The notes: a model not told the origin generated them from the sequence alone. Positions 7,824-16,803 are shown, counted from the stretch's first letter. The stretch: 64,000 bases of DNA from Pseudomonas oryzagri (GCF_020831405.1 NZ_JAJHPU010000031.1:62001-126000), one strand, 5' to 3'. Translations and numbers: made by a program.

Positions 7824-7933
7824 AATTTCGCGCTTTCCTGCCCCGCTGCGGGGCGCCCGCCATGCCCAGCTTCCTGCAGGCGCGCCGGGCAGTGTAGAAT
7901 TGCCTAGTTTCTGAACAGCCCGAGGCTTGTGTC

Positions 7934-8335
7934 ATGACCCGCGCCCTTCGCTGCCTGCCGCTGCTCGCGTTGCTGCTGCTCGCCGCCTGCCACAGCCTGC
8001 CGTGGAACGCCGAGGCGCGCGCCCAGCTCCGCGAGCGTCAGCAGTTCGAGCGCCTGCTCGGCGCCGGCCAGCTGGAAGCGGCCGGGCTGACCCTCGGCCA
8101 CCTGCGCGAGCAGGACGACGAGCAGGTCGAGACCTACCAGCGCCTGCTCGCCGACGCCTGGCTGCAGCGCAGCCAGCAGGCCCTCGAGAAGGGCGATCTG
8201 AACGCCGCCACCACCGCCCTGGCGCGCGCCCGCGCGCTGATGCCCAAGGCCCCGGCGCTGACCAACGGGCTGGGCGGCACCCTGCAGCCGGCGGCGCCGG
8301 CCGCAGGCGACGGCGGCGAAGACATCGCCCAGTGA
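7934..8335 (+). CDS. Putative lipoprotein with tetratricopeptide-like helices
   Basis: The 133-residue protein has a lipoprotein signal (RCLPLLALLLLAAC; lipobox LAAC with the cysteine at residue 19). The mature part is helical: REQDDEQVETYQRLLADAWL, then ALEKGDLNAATTALARARAL, which resembles a degenerate tetratricopeptide pair. It ends in an Ala/Pro/Gly-rich tail. A small lipoprotein gene sits in the same place before metN in P. aeruginosa as I recall. Function is unknown. It is separated from metN by 117 bases, so may or may not be in the same transcript. Confidence 0.75.
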   Translation: MTRALRCLPLLALLLLAACHSLPWNAEARAQLRERQQFERLLGAGQLEAAGLTLGHLREQDDEQVETYQRLLADAWLQRSQQALEKGDLNAATTALARARALMPKAPALTNGLGGTLQPAAPAAGDGGEDIAQ

Positions 8336-8452
8336 GCCGCCGCCCTGCCATTCAGGCATATGGATAGTCATTCAAAGCATTTTTCGCACTAAGAACGGGC
8401 CGCTACACTGCTTCCCCGCCAAGGCCCGTTTCCTCACCCACAAGGTTTTCCC

Positions 8453-9460
8453 GTGATCCAATTCGACAACGTCCACAAGGCGTACCGGGTCAATGGCCGC
8501 GACGTTCCCGCCCTGCAGCCGACGTCGCTGCAGATCGGCGCCGGCGAGATCTTCGGCCTGATCGGCCACTCCGGCGCCGGCAAGAGCACCCTGCTGCGCC
8601 TGATCAACCGCCTCGAGGAGCCCTCCGGCGGGCGCATCCTGATCGCCGGCGAAGACGCCACCGCGCTCGACGCCGCCGGCCTGCGCCGCCTGCGCCAGCG
8701 CATCGGCATGATCTTCCAGCACTTCAACCTGCTGGCCTCCAAGACCGTGGCCGACAACGTCGCCCTGCCGCTCAGGCTCGCCGGCGAGCTGCCCGCCGCG
8801 GCCATCGCCGCGCGGGTGAGCGAGCTGCTGGCCCGCGTGGGGCTCTCCGCGCACGCCGACAAGTACCCGGCGCAGCTTTCCGGCGGCCAGAAGCAGCGCG
8901 TCGGCATCGCCCGCGCGCTGGCCCTGGAGCCGAAGATCCTGCTCTGCGACGAGGCGACCAGCGCCCTCGACCCGCAGACCACCGGCCAGGTGCTGCAGCT
9001 GCTCGCCGAGATCAACCGCGAGCTCAAGCTGACCATCGTGCTGATCACCCACGAGATGGACGTGATCCGCCGCGTGTGCGACCGCGTGGCGGTGATGGAC
9101 GGCGGGGTGATCGTCGAGCAGGGCGCGGTGGCCGACGTGTTCCTGCATCCGCAGCATCCGACCACCAAGCGCTTCGTGCTGGAGGCCGAGCACGTCGACG
9201 AGAGCGAGCAGCAGGACGACTTCGCCCACGTGCCGGGACGCATCCTGCGCCTGACCTTCCGCGGCGAGGCGACCTACGCACCGCTGCTCGGCCAGGTGGC
9301 GCGCGACACCGGGGTCGACTACAGCATCCTCGCCGGGCGCATCGACCGCATCCGCGAAACCCCCTACGGCCAGCTGACCCTGGCCCTCACCGGCGGCGAC
9401 CTGGACGCCGCCCTGGCGCGCCTGGACGCCGCCGACGTGCATGTCGAGGTACTGCGCTGA
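8453..9460 (+). CDS. metN: D/L-methionine ABC transporter, ATP-binding protein MetN
   Basis: This is the 335-residue ATPase of the MetNIQ methionine importer. Walker A is GHSGAGKST, the signature LSGGQKQRV, Walker [13 protein letters not shown], the H-loop LITHEMD. The C-terminal 90 residues (from about 245) form the NIL domain that in E. coli MetN binds methionine and inhibits transport when the cell is replete. The translation start is preceded by a short AT-rich leader; no SAM riboswitch is evident. Its TGA overlaps the metI ATG by one base. Confidence 0.94.
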   Translation: MIQFDNVHKAYRVNGRDVPALQPTSLQIGAGEIFGLIGHSGAGKSTLLRLINRLEEPSGGRILIAGEDATALDAAGLRRLRQRIGMIFQHFNLLASKTVADNVALPLRLAGELPAAAIAARVSELLARVGLSAHADKYPAQLSGGQKQRVGIARALALEPKILLCDEATSALDPQTTGQVLQLLAEINRELKLTIVLITHEMDVIRRVCDRVAVMDGGVIVEQGAVADVFLHPQHPTTKRFVLEAEHVDESEQQDDFAHVPGRILRLTFRGEATYAPLLGQVARDTGVDYSILAGRIDRIRETPYGQLTLALTGGDLDAALARLDAADVHVEVLR

Positions 9461-10128
9461 TGCTCGAGAAACTGCTGCCCAACGTGTTCTGGCCGGAGAT
9501 CTGGCAGGCCAGCCTCGACACTCTGGCGATGCTCGGCGGATCCTTGCTGTTCACCGTGCTGTTCGGCCTGCCGCTCGGCGTGCTGCTGTTCCTCACCGGC
9601 CCGCGCCAGCTGTTCGCCAACACCCCCGTCTACCGCCTGCTGTCGCTGGTGGTCAACGTGCTGCGCTCGGTGCCCTTCGTCATCCTGCTGATCCTGATGA
9701 TCCCGCTCACCGAGCTGATCGTCGGCACCTCGCTGGGCGCCGCCGGCGCCATCCCGCCGCTGGTGGTCGGCGCCACGCCGCTGTTCGCCCGCCTGGCCGA
9801 GACCGCGCTGCGCGAGGTCGACCGCGGCATCATCGAGGCGACCCAGGCGATGGGTGCCAGCACCAAACAGATCATCCTCGCGGCGCTGCTGCCCGAGGCG
9901 CGCCCCGGCCTGCTCGCCGCGGTCACCGTCACCGCCATCACCCTGGTGTCCTACACCGCCATGTCCGGCCTGATCGGCGGCGGCGGTCTGGGCGATCTGG
10001 CCGTGCGCTATGGTTACCAGCGCTACCAGCCCGACGTCATGGCGGTCACCGTGATCCTCCTGCTGGTGCTGGTGCAGGTGCTGCAGAGCGTCGGCGACCG
10101 TCTGGTGATCCGTTTCTCGCGCAAGTAA
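9460..10128 (+). CDS. metI: D/L-methionine ABC transporter, permease MetI
   Basis: This 222-residue inner-membrane permease has five hydrophobic segments. It carries the cytoplasmic coupling motif EATQAMGASTKQIILAALLP (EAA loop, about residues 126-145), which contacts MetN. The segment SYTAMSGLIGGGGLGDLA is the typical MetI sequence following it. Length is normal for the family. It overlaps metN by one base; a strong hairpin (10134-10158) separates it from metQ. Confidence 0.94.
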   Translation: MLEKLLPNVFWPEIWQASLDTLAMLGGSLLFTVLFGLPLGVLLFLTGPRQLFANTPVYRLLSLVVNVLRSVPFVILLILMIPLTELIVGTSLGAAGAIPPLVVGATPLFARLAETALREVDRGIIEATQAMGASTKQIILAALLPEARPGLLAAVTVTAITLVSYTAMSGLIGGGGLGDLAVRYGYQRYQPDVMAVTVILLLVLVQVLQSVGDRLVIRFSRK

Positions 10129-10133
10129 TCCGA

Positions 10134-10158
10134 CCGGGCCGGCCATCCGCCGGCCCGG
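10134..10158 (+). other. Intercistronic stem-loop between metI and metQ
   Basis: CCGGGCCGGC (10134-10143) pairs perfectly with GCCGGCCCGG (10149-10158) around a 5-base loop. There is no T-run after it, so it is not a standard terminator. In ABC operons such hairpins commonly stabilise or attenuate messenger so that binding-protein levels differ from those of the membrane parts; that role is inferred here. Confidence 0.5.
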
Positions 10159-10184
10159 CGTTTCATCCCACAAGGAGTTCGACC

Positions 10185-10961
10185 ATGAAGAAACTGCTGG
10201 CCGCCGCGACCCTGTTCGCCGCCTTCGCCGCCACCGCCCAGGCGGAAACCCTCAGCGTCGCCGCCACCCCGGTGCCGCACGCGGAGATCCTCGAAGTGGT
10301 CAAGCCGCTGCTGGCCAAGCAGGGCGTGGAGCTGAAGGTGCGCGTGTTCACCGACTACGTGCAGCCCAACCTGCAGGTGCAGCAGGGCAACCTCGACGCC
10401 AACTTCTTCCAGCATCAGCCCTACCTCGACGAGTTCAACGCCAGCCGCAAGACCGACCTGGTCAGCGTGACCGGCGTGCACGTCGAGCCCTTCGGCGCCT
10501 ACTCCAGCAAGATCAAGAAGCTCGACGAGCTGCCCGAGGGCGCCAGCGTGGCCATCCCCAACGACGCCACCAACGGCGGCCGCGCCCTGCTGCTGCTGGC
10601 CAAGGCCGGGGTGATCACCCTCAAGGACGGCGCCGGCATCACCGCCACGCCCAAGGACATCGCCGGCAATCCCAAGCACATCCAGGTCCGCGAGCTGGAA
10701 GCGGCCACCCTGCCGCGCGTGCTCAAGCAGGTCGACCTGGCGCTGATCAACACCAACTACGCCCTGGAAGCCGGCCTGACCCCGACCAAGGACGCCCTGG
10801 CCATCGAGGGCAACGACTCGCCCTACGTGAACATCCTGGTCAGCCGCGCCGACAACAAGGACAGCGCCGCCATCCAGAAGCTGGCCCAGGCCCTGCACAG
10901 CCCGGAGGTGAAGCAGTTCATCGCCGACAAGTACAAGGGCGCGGTGGTGCCGGCGTTCTGA
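10185..10961 (+). CDS. metQ: Methionine-binding protein MetQ
   Basis: The 258-residue substrate-binding protein belongs to the NlpA/MetQ family (PF03180). The signal peptide MKKLLAAATLFAAFAATAQA ends in a type I site with no lipobox cysteine, so it is a free periplasmic protein instead of the lipoprotein form seen in E. coli. Typical motifs are SVAATPVPHAEILEVVKPLL, FTDYVQPN, NFFQHQPYLD and NDATNGGRALLLL. The start is backed by AAGGAG eight bases upstream. It is the last gene of metNIQ and is followed by a terminator. Confidence 0.94.
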   Translation: MKKLLAAATLFAAFAATAQAETLSVAATPVPHAEILEVVKPLLAKQGVELKVRVFTDYVQPNLQVQQGNLDANFFQHQPYLDEFNASRKTDLVSVTGVHVEPFGAYSSKIKKLDELPEGASVAIPNDATNGGRALLLLAKAGVITLKDGAGITATPKDIAGNPKHIQVRELEAATLPRVLKQVDLALINTNYALEAGLTPTKDALAIEGNDSPYVNILVSRADNKDSAAIQKLAQALHSPEVKQFIADKYKGAVVPAF

Positions 10962-10973
10962 TTCGGCGAGCCA

Positions 10974-11162
10974 CCTGGTGGAAAAGGCTGCGCGGTTTTC
11001 CACCCTACTACTGCTGAACGACGAAGCCCTCGCATTGCGGGGGCTTCGTGTTTGTGGGCTGACAAACCGCAGGGTGGACAACTCGCACAGCGATTGTCCA
11101 CCGCCCGGACGCCTGCGGGGATATCGGTGGAAAACCGCTACGCGGGTTTTCCACCCTACGCC
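10974..11162. repeat. Scattered short palindromes of the GTGGAAAA...TTTTCCAC type
   Basis: At 10978-11005, 11073-11103 and 11127-11160 there are imperfect hairpins whose arms read like GTGGAAAAC and GTTTTCCACCCTACG, or the GTGGACAAC variant. They share wording with the blocks in the tandem repeat at 3098-3798 and look like dispersed copies of one repeat family. No gene is visible here apart from the metQ terminator. Confidence 0.65.
11021..11054 (+). terminator. Terminator of metNIQ
   Basis: ACGAAGCCCTCGC (11021-11033) pairs with GCGGGGGCTTCGT (11037-11049) with one G-T pair and a three-base loop, followed by GTTTGTG. It lies 60 bases after the metQ stop. The T-run is weak, but the stem is strong. 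Confidence 0.65.
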
Positions 11163-11163
11163 A

Positions 11164-12156
11164 TCAACCCTGCTGCGCAGCCTCCGGATACAGGCCGTGG
11201 ACCCGCGCGAACAGCCGGGTCAGGCCGAGCAGCGCGTCGATGCTCGGGGTGGCGACGCCCAGGCGCTGACCGATTTCCCGCACCGCGCCGACGATGCCGT
11301 CCAGCTCGATGGCGCGTCCGGCCTCGGCGTCCTGCAGCATCGAGGTCTTGAAGGCGCCCAGCTTGCGGGTCACCGCGTGGCGCTCGTCGGGGCTCTGGGT
11401 GACGTCGCAGCCGACCAGCCGGCCGATGGCGGCGGCCTCGCGCATGGCGGCCGAGCAGAACTCGCGCACCAGCTCGTCCTCGAGCAGGCGGTCGATGGTC
11501 GCGCCGGTGATGGCCGAGACCGGATTCATGGTCAGGTTGCCCCACAGCTTGTACCAGATGTCGTAGCGGATATCGGCGCTGACGGTGACCGCGAAGCCGG
11601 CCTTTTCGAGCCACTCGGCCAGCCGCTGCACGCGCGCGGACGCACCGCCCGCCGGCTCGCCGACGATCAGCCCGTTGCCCATCACATGGCGCACCAGGCC
11701 GGGCTCCGGGCTGGTGCAGCTGGCGTGCACCACGCAGCCGACGACCTGTTGCAGCGGAATGGTGCGGCCGATGGCGCCGCTCGGATCGACGCTGGCCAGC
11801 GGCGCCTCGGCGAAGGCCGGCAGTCCCTGGCAGAACCACCAGGGCACGCCGTTCATGGCCGGCAGCACCAGCGTATCCGCGCCGATCAACGGCGCCAGGC
11901 GCGGCGCCAGTTCGGCCAGCGCCTGGCCCTTGACCGCGATGATGACCAAGTCCTGCACGCCGAGCGCCTCGGCATTGTCGGCCGCGGTGACCGGCACCTG
12001 CAGCACGCTCTCGCTGGTTTGCAGACGCCAGCCGTGGCTACGCAGGGCCTCCAGCTTGGCGCCGCGGGCCAGGACGCTGACGCGGGCGCCAGCGGCGGCG
12101 AGCTTGCTGCCGAGGAAACCGCCGATGGCGCCGGCGCCGACGATGCAGACCTTCAT
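11164..12156 (-). CDS. 2-dehydropantoate 2-reductase (PanE/ApbA) family protein
   Basis: The 330-residue protein starts with an NAD(P) Rossmann motif MKVCIVGAGAIGGFLGSKLA. It then has the ketopantoate-reductase features NGVPWW and DIWYKLWGNLTMNPVSAITG, which contains the catalytic lysine region, and a helical C-terminal domain (GRAIELDGIVGAVREIGQRL). PanE makes pantoate for coenzyme A. Here the gene is the last of a cluster with a class II aldolase and a TRAP binding protein, so it more probably reduces another 2-keto acid in a catabolic route. That functional shift is inferred from context only. It is not given the panE symbol for that reason. Confidence 0.85.
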   Translation of the reverse strand: MKVCIVGAGAIGGFLGSKLAAAGARVSVLARGAKLEALRSHGWRLQTSESVLQVPVTAADNAEALGVQDLVIIAVKGQALAELAPRLAPLIGADTLVLPAMNGVPWWFCQGLPAFAEAPLASVDPSGAIGRTIPLQQVVGCVVHASCTSPEPGLVRHVMGNGLIVGEPAGGASARVQRLAEWLEKAGFAVTVSADIRYDIWYKLWGNLTMNPVSAITGATIDRLLEDELVREFCSAAMREAAAIGRLVGCDVTQSPDERHAVTRKLGAFKTSMLQDAEAGRAIELDGIVGAVREIGQRLGVATPSIDALLGLTRLFARVHGLYPEAAQQG

Positions 12157-12251
12157 GTTCGATTCTCCTGTACGGTCGAGGAAGCCTTATAGGATCGTCC
12201 GCAGGCGCTCGACAAGAGCCCTCTCGCCAAGCCCCGCGGCGCCGCCGCTAC

Positions 12252-13016
12252 TCAGTGGCGGTAGCTGGGGTCGATGCGGTCGACCAGCCGGGTGAAGGCG
12301 CAGAAGGCGTCCTCGCCGGCGCCATACTTGGGATCGAAGTTCAGCGAGTCGGCCACGCACTTGCGCAGTACCTGCTCCGGGATCAGCCGCCCCGCGCCCA
12401 TCGAGCGGGTCGCCAGCTGCACCTCGCAGGCGCGCTGCACCAGCCAGATCAGCGAGAAGGCCTGCGCCAGGGTCGCGCCGATGATCACCGGGCCGTGGTT
12501 GCGCAGCAGCAGCACCGGCTTGCCCTGGGCGCTGTCGAGGATGCGCTCGCCCTCGTCGGCGTGCACGGTGATGCCCTCGAACTCGTGGTAGGCGATCTTG
12601 CCGAACAGCTGCGCCGCGTAGAAGTTGCTGAACTCCAGGCCCTCGTCGAGGCAGCAGACGCCCATGGTCGGCGTGGTGTGCACGTGCATCACGCAGTGCG
12701 CGTCGGGCAGGCGGTCGTGGATCACGCCGTGGAAGGTGAAGCCGGCCGGGTTGATCGGCCAGTCGGAATGGCCGATCACGTTGCCCTGTACGTCGACCTT
12801 GACCAGGTTCGAGGCGCACACCTCGGAGTAGTGCAGGCCGAAGGGGTTGGTCAGGAAGTGCTTGTCCGGGCCCGGCACGCGCAGGGAAATGTGGTTGTAG
12901 ATCGACTCGGACCAGCCGAGATGGTCGAAGATCCGGTAGGCCGCCGCCAGCCTGACGCGGGCCTGCCATTCCTCTTCGCTGAAGCGCTGCGGACGCTCGT
13001 AGTAGTTGTTGCTCAT
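12252..13016 (-). CDS. Class II aldolase/adducin-family protein
   Basis: The 254-residue cytoplasmic protein belongs to the class II aldolase/adducin family (PF00596). The metal-binding histidines appear in HCVMHVHTTPTMGVC (two ligands, about residues 107-121) and RNHGPVIIG (about 171-179). A conserved start pattern AAAYRIFDHLGWSESIYNHI lies near residue 25. Such enzymes cleave or decarboxylate sugar phosphates and related hydroxy acids using a divalent metal. The substrate is unknown. It lies 35 bases after the TRAP protein and 95 bases before the reductase on the same strand, forming a probable operon for import and breakdown of an organic acid. Confidence 0.88.
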   Translation of the reverse strand: MSNNYYERPQRFSEEEWQARVRLAAAYRIFDHLGWSESIYNHISLRVPGPDKHFLTNPFGLHYSEVCASNLVKVDVQGNVIGHSDWPINPAGFTFHGVIHDRLPDAHCVMHVHTTPTMGVCCLDEGLEFSNFYAAQLFGKIAYHEFEGITVHADEGERILDSAQGKPVLLLRNHGPVIIGATLAQAFSLIWLVQRACEVQLATRSMGAGRLIPEQVLRKCVADSLNFDPKYGAGEDAFCAFTRLVDRIDPSYRH

Positions 13017-13051
13017 GTTCCTCTCCTCTCCTGAATGGGCCTGTCGCGCGT

Positions 13052-14086
13052 TCAACGCGCGGCTTGCGCCGTCTGGGCCCGCGCGGCGTCCAGCAGCGCC
13101 TGGCCGTCGAAACCCTTGTCCTTCGCTTCGGCGATCCACTGCTGCTCGGCCGGGCGCAGGCGCTCGAGCATCTGCCGGTAGTCGTCGGCGGCCAGCTGGT
13201 TGACCTCGTGGCCGGCGGCGATGACCTTGGCGCGCGTTGCTTCGCCGGCCTCGTCCCACACCCGGCCGAAGCGCTCGACCAGTGGCAAGCCGCTGTGCTG
13301 GTCGACGATGGCGCGCAGGTCGTCCGGCAGGCGCTCGTAGGTGCGCTTGTTCATCAGCATCGCCAGTACGGTGGCGCCGAGCACCGGCTGGTCGGCCGGC
13401 GACTCGAGGTGATGGCGGGTGATCTCGTCCATCTTGGTCGGCGTCACCACCTCCCACACCGCCGAGGCGCCGTCCACCACGCCCTTGGACAGGGCCTCGG
13501 TGACCATCGCCGGAGGCATGGCGACCGGCACCGCGCCGAGCGCCTCGAGGGTGCGCGAAATGCTGCGGTTGGGCGCGCGCAGGCGCAGGCCCACGAGGTC
13601 GGCCGAGGTGCGCAGCGGACGGCTGGCGGTGTGCAGGTTCATGCCGCCGTCGGCGTGCATGGCCAGCACCTTGTAGGGGGCGTATTCGTCGGTCAGGTGC
13701 TGCTGGTAGAAGCTCCAGATCACCCGGCCGGCGGCCAGGCCGCCCTGCGGCAGCACGCCCGGCAGCTCCAGGGCCTCGGTCTTCGGGAAGCGCCCGGCGG
13801 AGTAGCCCGGCGCCGTCCACACCACGTCGGCGGTGCCCTGGCGGACCTGGTCGGCCAGCTTGGCCGGGGTGCCGCCCAGCTGCATGGACGGATAGATCTG
13901 GCAGACCAGGCGGCCGGCCGAGGCCTGCTGCAGCTCGTCGCACCAGGGCTGGATGACCTTCTGCTGGGCGTTGGAGTTGACCGGCAGGAAGTGCGCGACC
14001 TTGAGGGTGATCGGTGCGGCCAGGGCGGAACCGGCGCCGCAGGCCAGCAGCAGGGACACGGCCAGGCGCGAAAGCACGGGCTTCAT
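13052..14086 (-). CDS. TRAP transporter solute-binding protein, DctP family
   Basis: The 344-residue periplasmic protein has a signal peptide (MKPVLSRLAVSLLLACGAGS, ending ALA). The mature sequence follows the DctP pattern: ITLKVAHFLPVNSNAQ, then PSMQLGGTPAKLADQVRQG and LRLRAPNRSISRTLEALGA, which carries the conserved arginine that holds the substrate carboxylate. TRAP systems normally need DctQ and DctM membrane subunits, but none is encoded next to it. The start chosen is the ATG that gives a clean signal peptide. It is upstream of the aldolase and reductase genes, suggesting a carboxylate substrate fed into that pathway. Confidence 0.9.
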   Translation of the reverse strand: MKPVLSRLAVSLLLACGAGSALAAPITLKVAHFLPVNSNAQQKVIQPWCDELQQASAGRLVCQIYPSMQLGGTPAKLADQVRQGTADVVWTAPGYSAGRFPKTEALELPGVLPQGGLAAGRVIWSFYQQHLTDEYAPYKVLAMHADGGMNLHTASRPLRTSADLVGLRLRAPNRSISRTLEALGAVPVAMPPAMVTEALSKGVVDGASAVWEVVTPTKMDEITRHHLESPADQPVLGATVLAMLMNKRTYERLPDDLRAIVDQHSGLPLVERFGRVWDEAGEATRAKVIAAGHEVNQLAADDYRQMLERLRPAEQQWIAEAKDKGFDGQALLDAARAQTAQAAR

Positions 14087-14221
14087 GGGGGGAACCTCGC
14101 AATTTTTTGTTCTTGTAGGCGCCACGCAAGGCGTGGCGGTCAGGCAGGCACAGCTTGGCCGATGGCCGCAGACGGGCCTATCCGCATCCGGCAAGGACTG
14201 TCCGGATCGGGTGGAAATCGC

Positions 14222-15244
14222 TCAGCCGCGGCGCAGAGTGGCCGAAGGCGCCTCGCCGAAGCGGCGCAGGTAGTCGCCGGCGAAGCGGCCGAGATGGGCG
14301 AAGCCGCCCTGCAGCGCGATGCTGGAGACGCTCTCGTGGGCGGCGGCCCGCTGCAGGTGACGACGCACCGCCTGCAGGCGCTGCTCGTGCAGCCAGCGCA
14401 TCGGCGTGGTCTGGCGGAACTGGCGGAAACCCGCGGTGAGGCTGCGGATGCTGGTGCCGCTGGCCTCCGCGATGGCGGCGAGGGTCAGCGCCTCGCCGAG
14501 ATGGGCGCGCATGTACTCCTCGGCCCGGCGCACGTGGCGGGGCGCCGGCAAGGGCGGTGCGGCCTGCGCCAGGTCCGCGTGATTGTGCGGCTGCTCGGTG
14601 AGCAGGAGGAGCATCGCCATCTCTTCCAGCGGGCCGAGCAGGGCCGGCGCCGAGGGCGTGCCCAGTTGGCTGGTCACCAGGCGCAGCAGCGCCAGCCAGC
14701 GCTCGTGCAGGGCGCTGGCCTGCGCGATGGCGGGGTGGAAGTGCATCGGCCCGTGCAGGGGGCGCTCGTACAGACGCTCGAACAGGCGCTCGATGGCCGG
14801 CCGGTCGATGCGCAGGTTGAGGCGCCAGCTGTCCGGGCTGAAGCGCTTGGTGACCGGCGCCTCCGGCGAGTCGACGACGATCAACCCGGCGGCGCCCTGC
14901 ACCTCGTCGGCGCGGGTGCGAATCCGCGAGTGGCCACACAGCTGGGTGGTCACCAGTACGAAGTCGGTGGTCCAGGCCTGCTCCAACTCGACCTCGGTGC
15001 CGAACGACAGGCAGCTCAGCTCCAGGCTGCCCAGCGGCTGGCGCGCCAGGCGCATGTCGAAGGCCGCGGGATCGCCGTGCAGATGCAGGCGGTGCGGGCT
15101 GTAGCTCTCGTGCAGGCCGCTGGAGGCCTGCGCGGGATCGCGGGTGCTCAGCCGCCACTGCGCCGCCTGACGCAACTGCTCGGCGCGCCGGCTCAGGCTG
15201 TCCAGCTCGGCGAGGGGCGGCGCGGGGGTGGCAGGGGGCGTCAT
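14222..15244 (-). CDS. AraC-family transcriptional regulator with AraC_binding_2 domain
   Basis: The 340-residue protein has a long N-terminal domain (about residues 20-215) of the type found in AntR/BenR-like regulators, with sequence such as GLHESYSPHRLHLHGDPAAF and LGSLELSCLSFGTEVEL. The C-terminal double helix-turn-helix (about 230-335) includes ALTLAAIAEASGTSIRSLTA and GGFAHLGRFAGDYLRRFGEA. Regulators of this subtype typically activate catabolic genes on binding an aromatic or other organic acid. It reads in the same direction as, and 135 bases upstream of, the TRAP-aldolase-reductase genes and is the natural candidate to control them. The effector is not known. Confidence 0.88.
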   Translation of the reverse strand: MTPPATPAPPLAELDSLSRRAEQLRQAAQWRLSTRDPAQASSGLHESYSPHRLHLHGDPAAFDMRLARQPLGSLELSCLSFGTEVELEQAWTTDFVLVTTQLCGHSRIRTRADEVQGAAGLIVVDSPEAPVTKRFSPDSWRLNLRIDRPAIERLFERLYERPLHGPMHFHPAIAQASALHERWLALLRLVTSQLGTPSAPALLGPLEEMAMLLLLTEQPHNHADLAQAAPPLPAPRHVRRAEEYMRAHLGEALTLAAIAEASGTSIRSLTAGFRQFRQTTPMRWLHEQRLQAVRRHLQRAAAHESVSSIALQGGFAHLGRFAGDYLRRFGEAPSATLRRG

Positions 15245-15343
15245 GGGCGGCGAACTCCGGCGAACGTGACGGCCATCTCTAGCACGCAGGCCGGCAGGTG
15301 CCAAGTCGCCCGGGGCAATCGCATGAAGCCGATTTCCCGGCCC

Positions 15344-15400
15344 GTAGGGGCGAATTTATTCGCCCAAATGGCCGAGCAAGGCGAATGAATTCGCCCCTAC
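15344..15400. repeat. REP-like inverted repeat GTAGGGGCGAAT...
   Basis: GTAGGGGCGAATTTATTCGC (from 15344) and its mirror ending GCGAATGAATTCGCCCCTAC (15381-15400) match at 20 of 21 positions around a 15-base centre. Each arm itself contains a small palindrome (GGCGAATNNATTCGCC type). It lies between two minus-strand genes and resembles dispersed extragenic palindromes of Pseudomonas. Confidence 0.7.
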
Positions 15401-15466
15401 AGTGGAACCAGCCAGCGCGGCAGTCATTCATGCGCGTGCCCTGCCAAGCCGCCGGCCGTCGCGCCC

Positions 15467-16696
15467 TCAACCGAAGAACCAGTAGCACACCGCGATCGAC
15501 GCCAGCACCCCGGCGAGGTCGGCGAGCAGCGCGCAGCCCACGGCGTGGCGGGCGCGCTGGATGCCGACCGCGCCGAAGTACACGGCCAGCACGTAGAAGG
15601 TGGTCTCGGTGCTGCCCTGCACGGTGGCGGCGACCAGTGCCGGGAAGCTGTCGACGCCATGGCTCTGCATGGTCTCGATCAGCATGGCGCGCGCGGCGCT
15701 GCCGGAGAACGGCTTGACCAGCGCGGTGGGCAGCGCGTCGACGAAACGGGTGTCCCAGCCGGCCCACTCGACCAGCGCGCGGATGCCGTCGAGGCCGAAC
15801 TCCAGCGCCCCGGAGGCGCGCAGCACGCCCACCGCGCAGAGCATGGCGACCAGGTAGGGCAACAGGTTCCTGGCCACCTCGAAGCCCTCCTTCGCCCCCT
15901 CGACGAACGCCTCGTACACCGGCACGCGGCGCAGCGCGCCGAACAGCAGGAAGGCGAGGATCAGGCCGAACAGGGTGAGGTTGCCGAGCAGCGAGGACAG
16001 CACCGCCAGGGCGGTGGCGGAGAGCCCGGCGAGGAAGGCCATGAAGGCGCCGAGCGCCAGCGCCCCGGTGCCCAGCCAGGCCAGCACCACCGGATCGTGC
16101 AGGCGCAGGCGCTGCATGAAGGCGACCGACAGCAGGCCGACCAGGGTCGAGGCGCTGGTGGCCAGGAGGATCGGCAGGAACACCAGGGTCGGGTCTTCGG
16201 CGCCCTGCTGCACCCGGTACATGAAGATCGACACCGGCAGCAGGGTCAGCGACGAGGCGTTGAGCACCAAAAAGAGGATCTGCGCGTTGCTCGCCGTGGT
16301 CTGGCTGGGGTTGAGATCCTGCAGCGCGCGCATCGCCTTGAGGCCGATGGGGGTGGCCGCGTTGTCCAGGCCCAAGGCGTTGGCGGTGAAGTTGAGGGTG
16401 ATCAACCCGAGCGCCGGATGGCCGGACGGCACCTCCGGCATCAGCCGGCGGAACAGCGGTCCCAGCAGCACGGCGAGGCGCTCGACCAGGCCGGCGCGCT
16501 CGGCGATGCGCAAAAAGCCCAGCCACAGGGTCAGGGTGCCGAACAGCACGATCATCACCTCGACCGACAGCTTGGCCATCGCGAACAGGCTCTCGACCAT
16601 GGCGGCGAACACCCCGGCGTCGTCGCCGACCAGCCAGCGCGCGCCTGCGGCGACGGCCGCGATGATGAAGAACCCCAGCCACAGGCCGTTGAGCAT
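15467..16696 (-). CDS. SpmA/SpmB-type nucleoside-recognition (Gate) domain membrane protein
   Basis: The 409-residue integral membrane protein has two Gate (nucleoside recognition, PF07670) halves. The N-terminal half contains ITLNFTANALGLDNAATPIG and LKAMRALQDLNP, the SpmA hallmark. The C-terminal half contains LPTALVKPFSGSAARAMLIE and ATVQGSTETTFYVLAVYFGA, the SpmB hallmark. In Bacillus the two are separate spore maturation proteins; in non-sporulating Gram-negative bacteria the fused form is common and its function is unknown. The start was set at ATG 16696 (MLNGLWLGFFIIAAV), the first position followed by a membrane segment; upstream sequence in frame has no such character. Confidence 0.85.
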   Translation of the reverse strand: MLNGLWLGFFIIAAVAAGARWLVGDDAGVFAAMVESLFAMAKLSVEVMIVLFGTLTLWLGFLRIAERAGLVERLAVLLGPLFRRLMPEVPSGHPALGLITLNFTANALGLDNAATPIGLKAMRALQDLNPSQTTASNAQILFLVLNASSLTLLPVSIFMYRVQQGAEDPTLVFLPILLATSASTLVGLLSVAFMQRLRLHDPVVLAWLGTGALALGAFMAFLAGLSATALAVLSSLLGNLTLFGLILAFLLFGALRRVPVYEAFVEGAKEGFEVARNLLPYLVAMLCAVGVLRASGALEFGLDGIRALVEWAGWDTRFVDALPTALVKPFSGSAARAMLIETMQSHGVDSFPALVAATVQGSTETTFYVLAVYFGAVGIQRARHAVGCALLADLAGVLASIAVCYWFFG

Positions 16697-16803
16697 GTCG
16701 AACCCCCTTTGCGAACAGGCGACGGATGATAGCGGCCGGCACTGGCCAAGGTCACCCGTGCGGCTAGGCTGAACGGACACAGCCATCCTCTGGAGTCATG
16801 CCG

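Noticed and set aside
8336-8452. SAM riboswitch upstream of metN
   Set aside because: The 117-base leader is too short and shows neither the conserved SAM-I core nor an anti-terminator arrangement.
14120-14138. Hairpin CGCCACGC/GCGTGGCG before the TRAP gene as a terminator
   Set aside because: There is no T-run on the minus strand; it may be leader structure, but no function can be supported.
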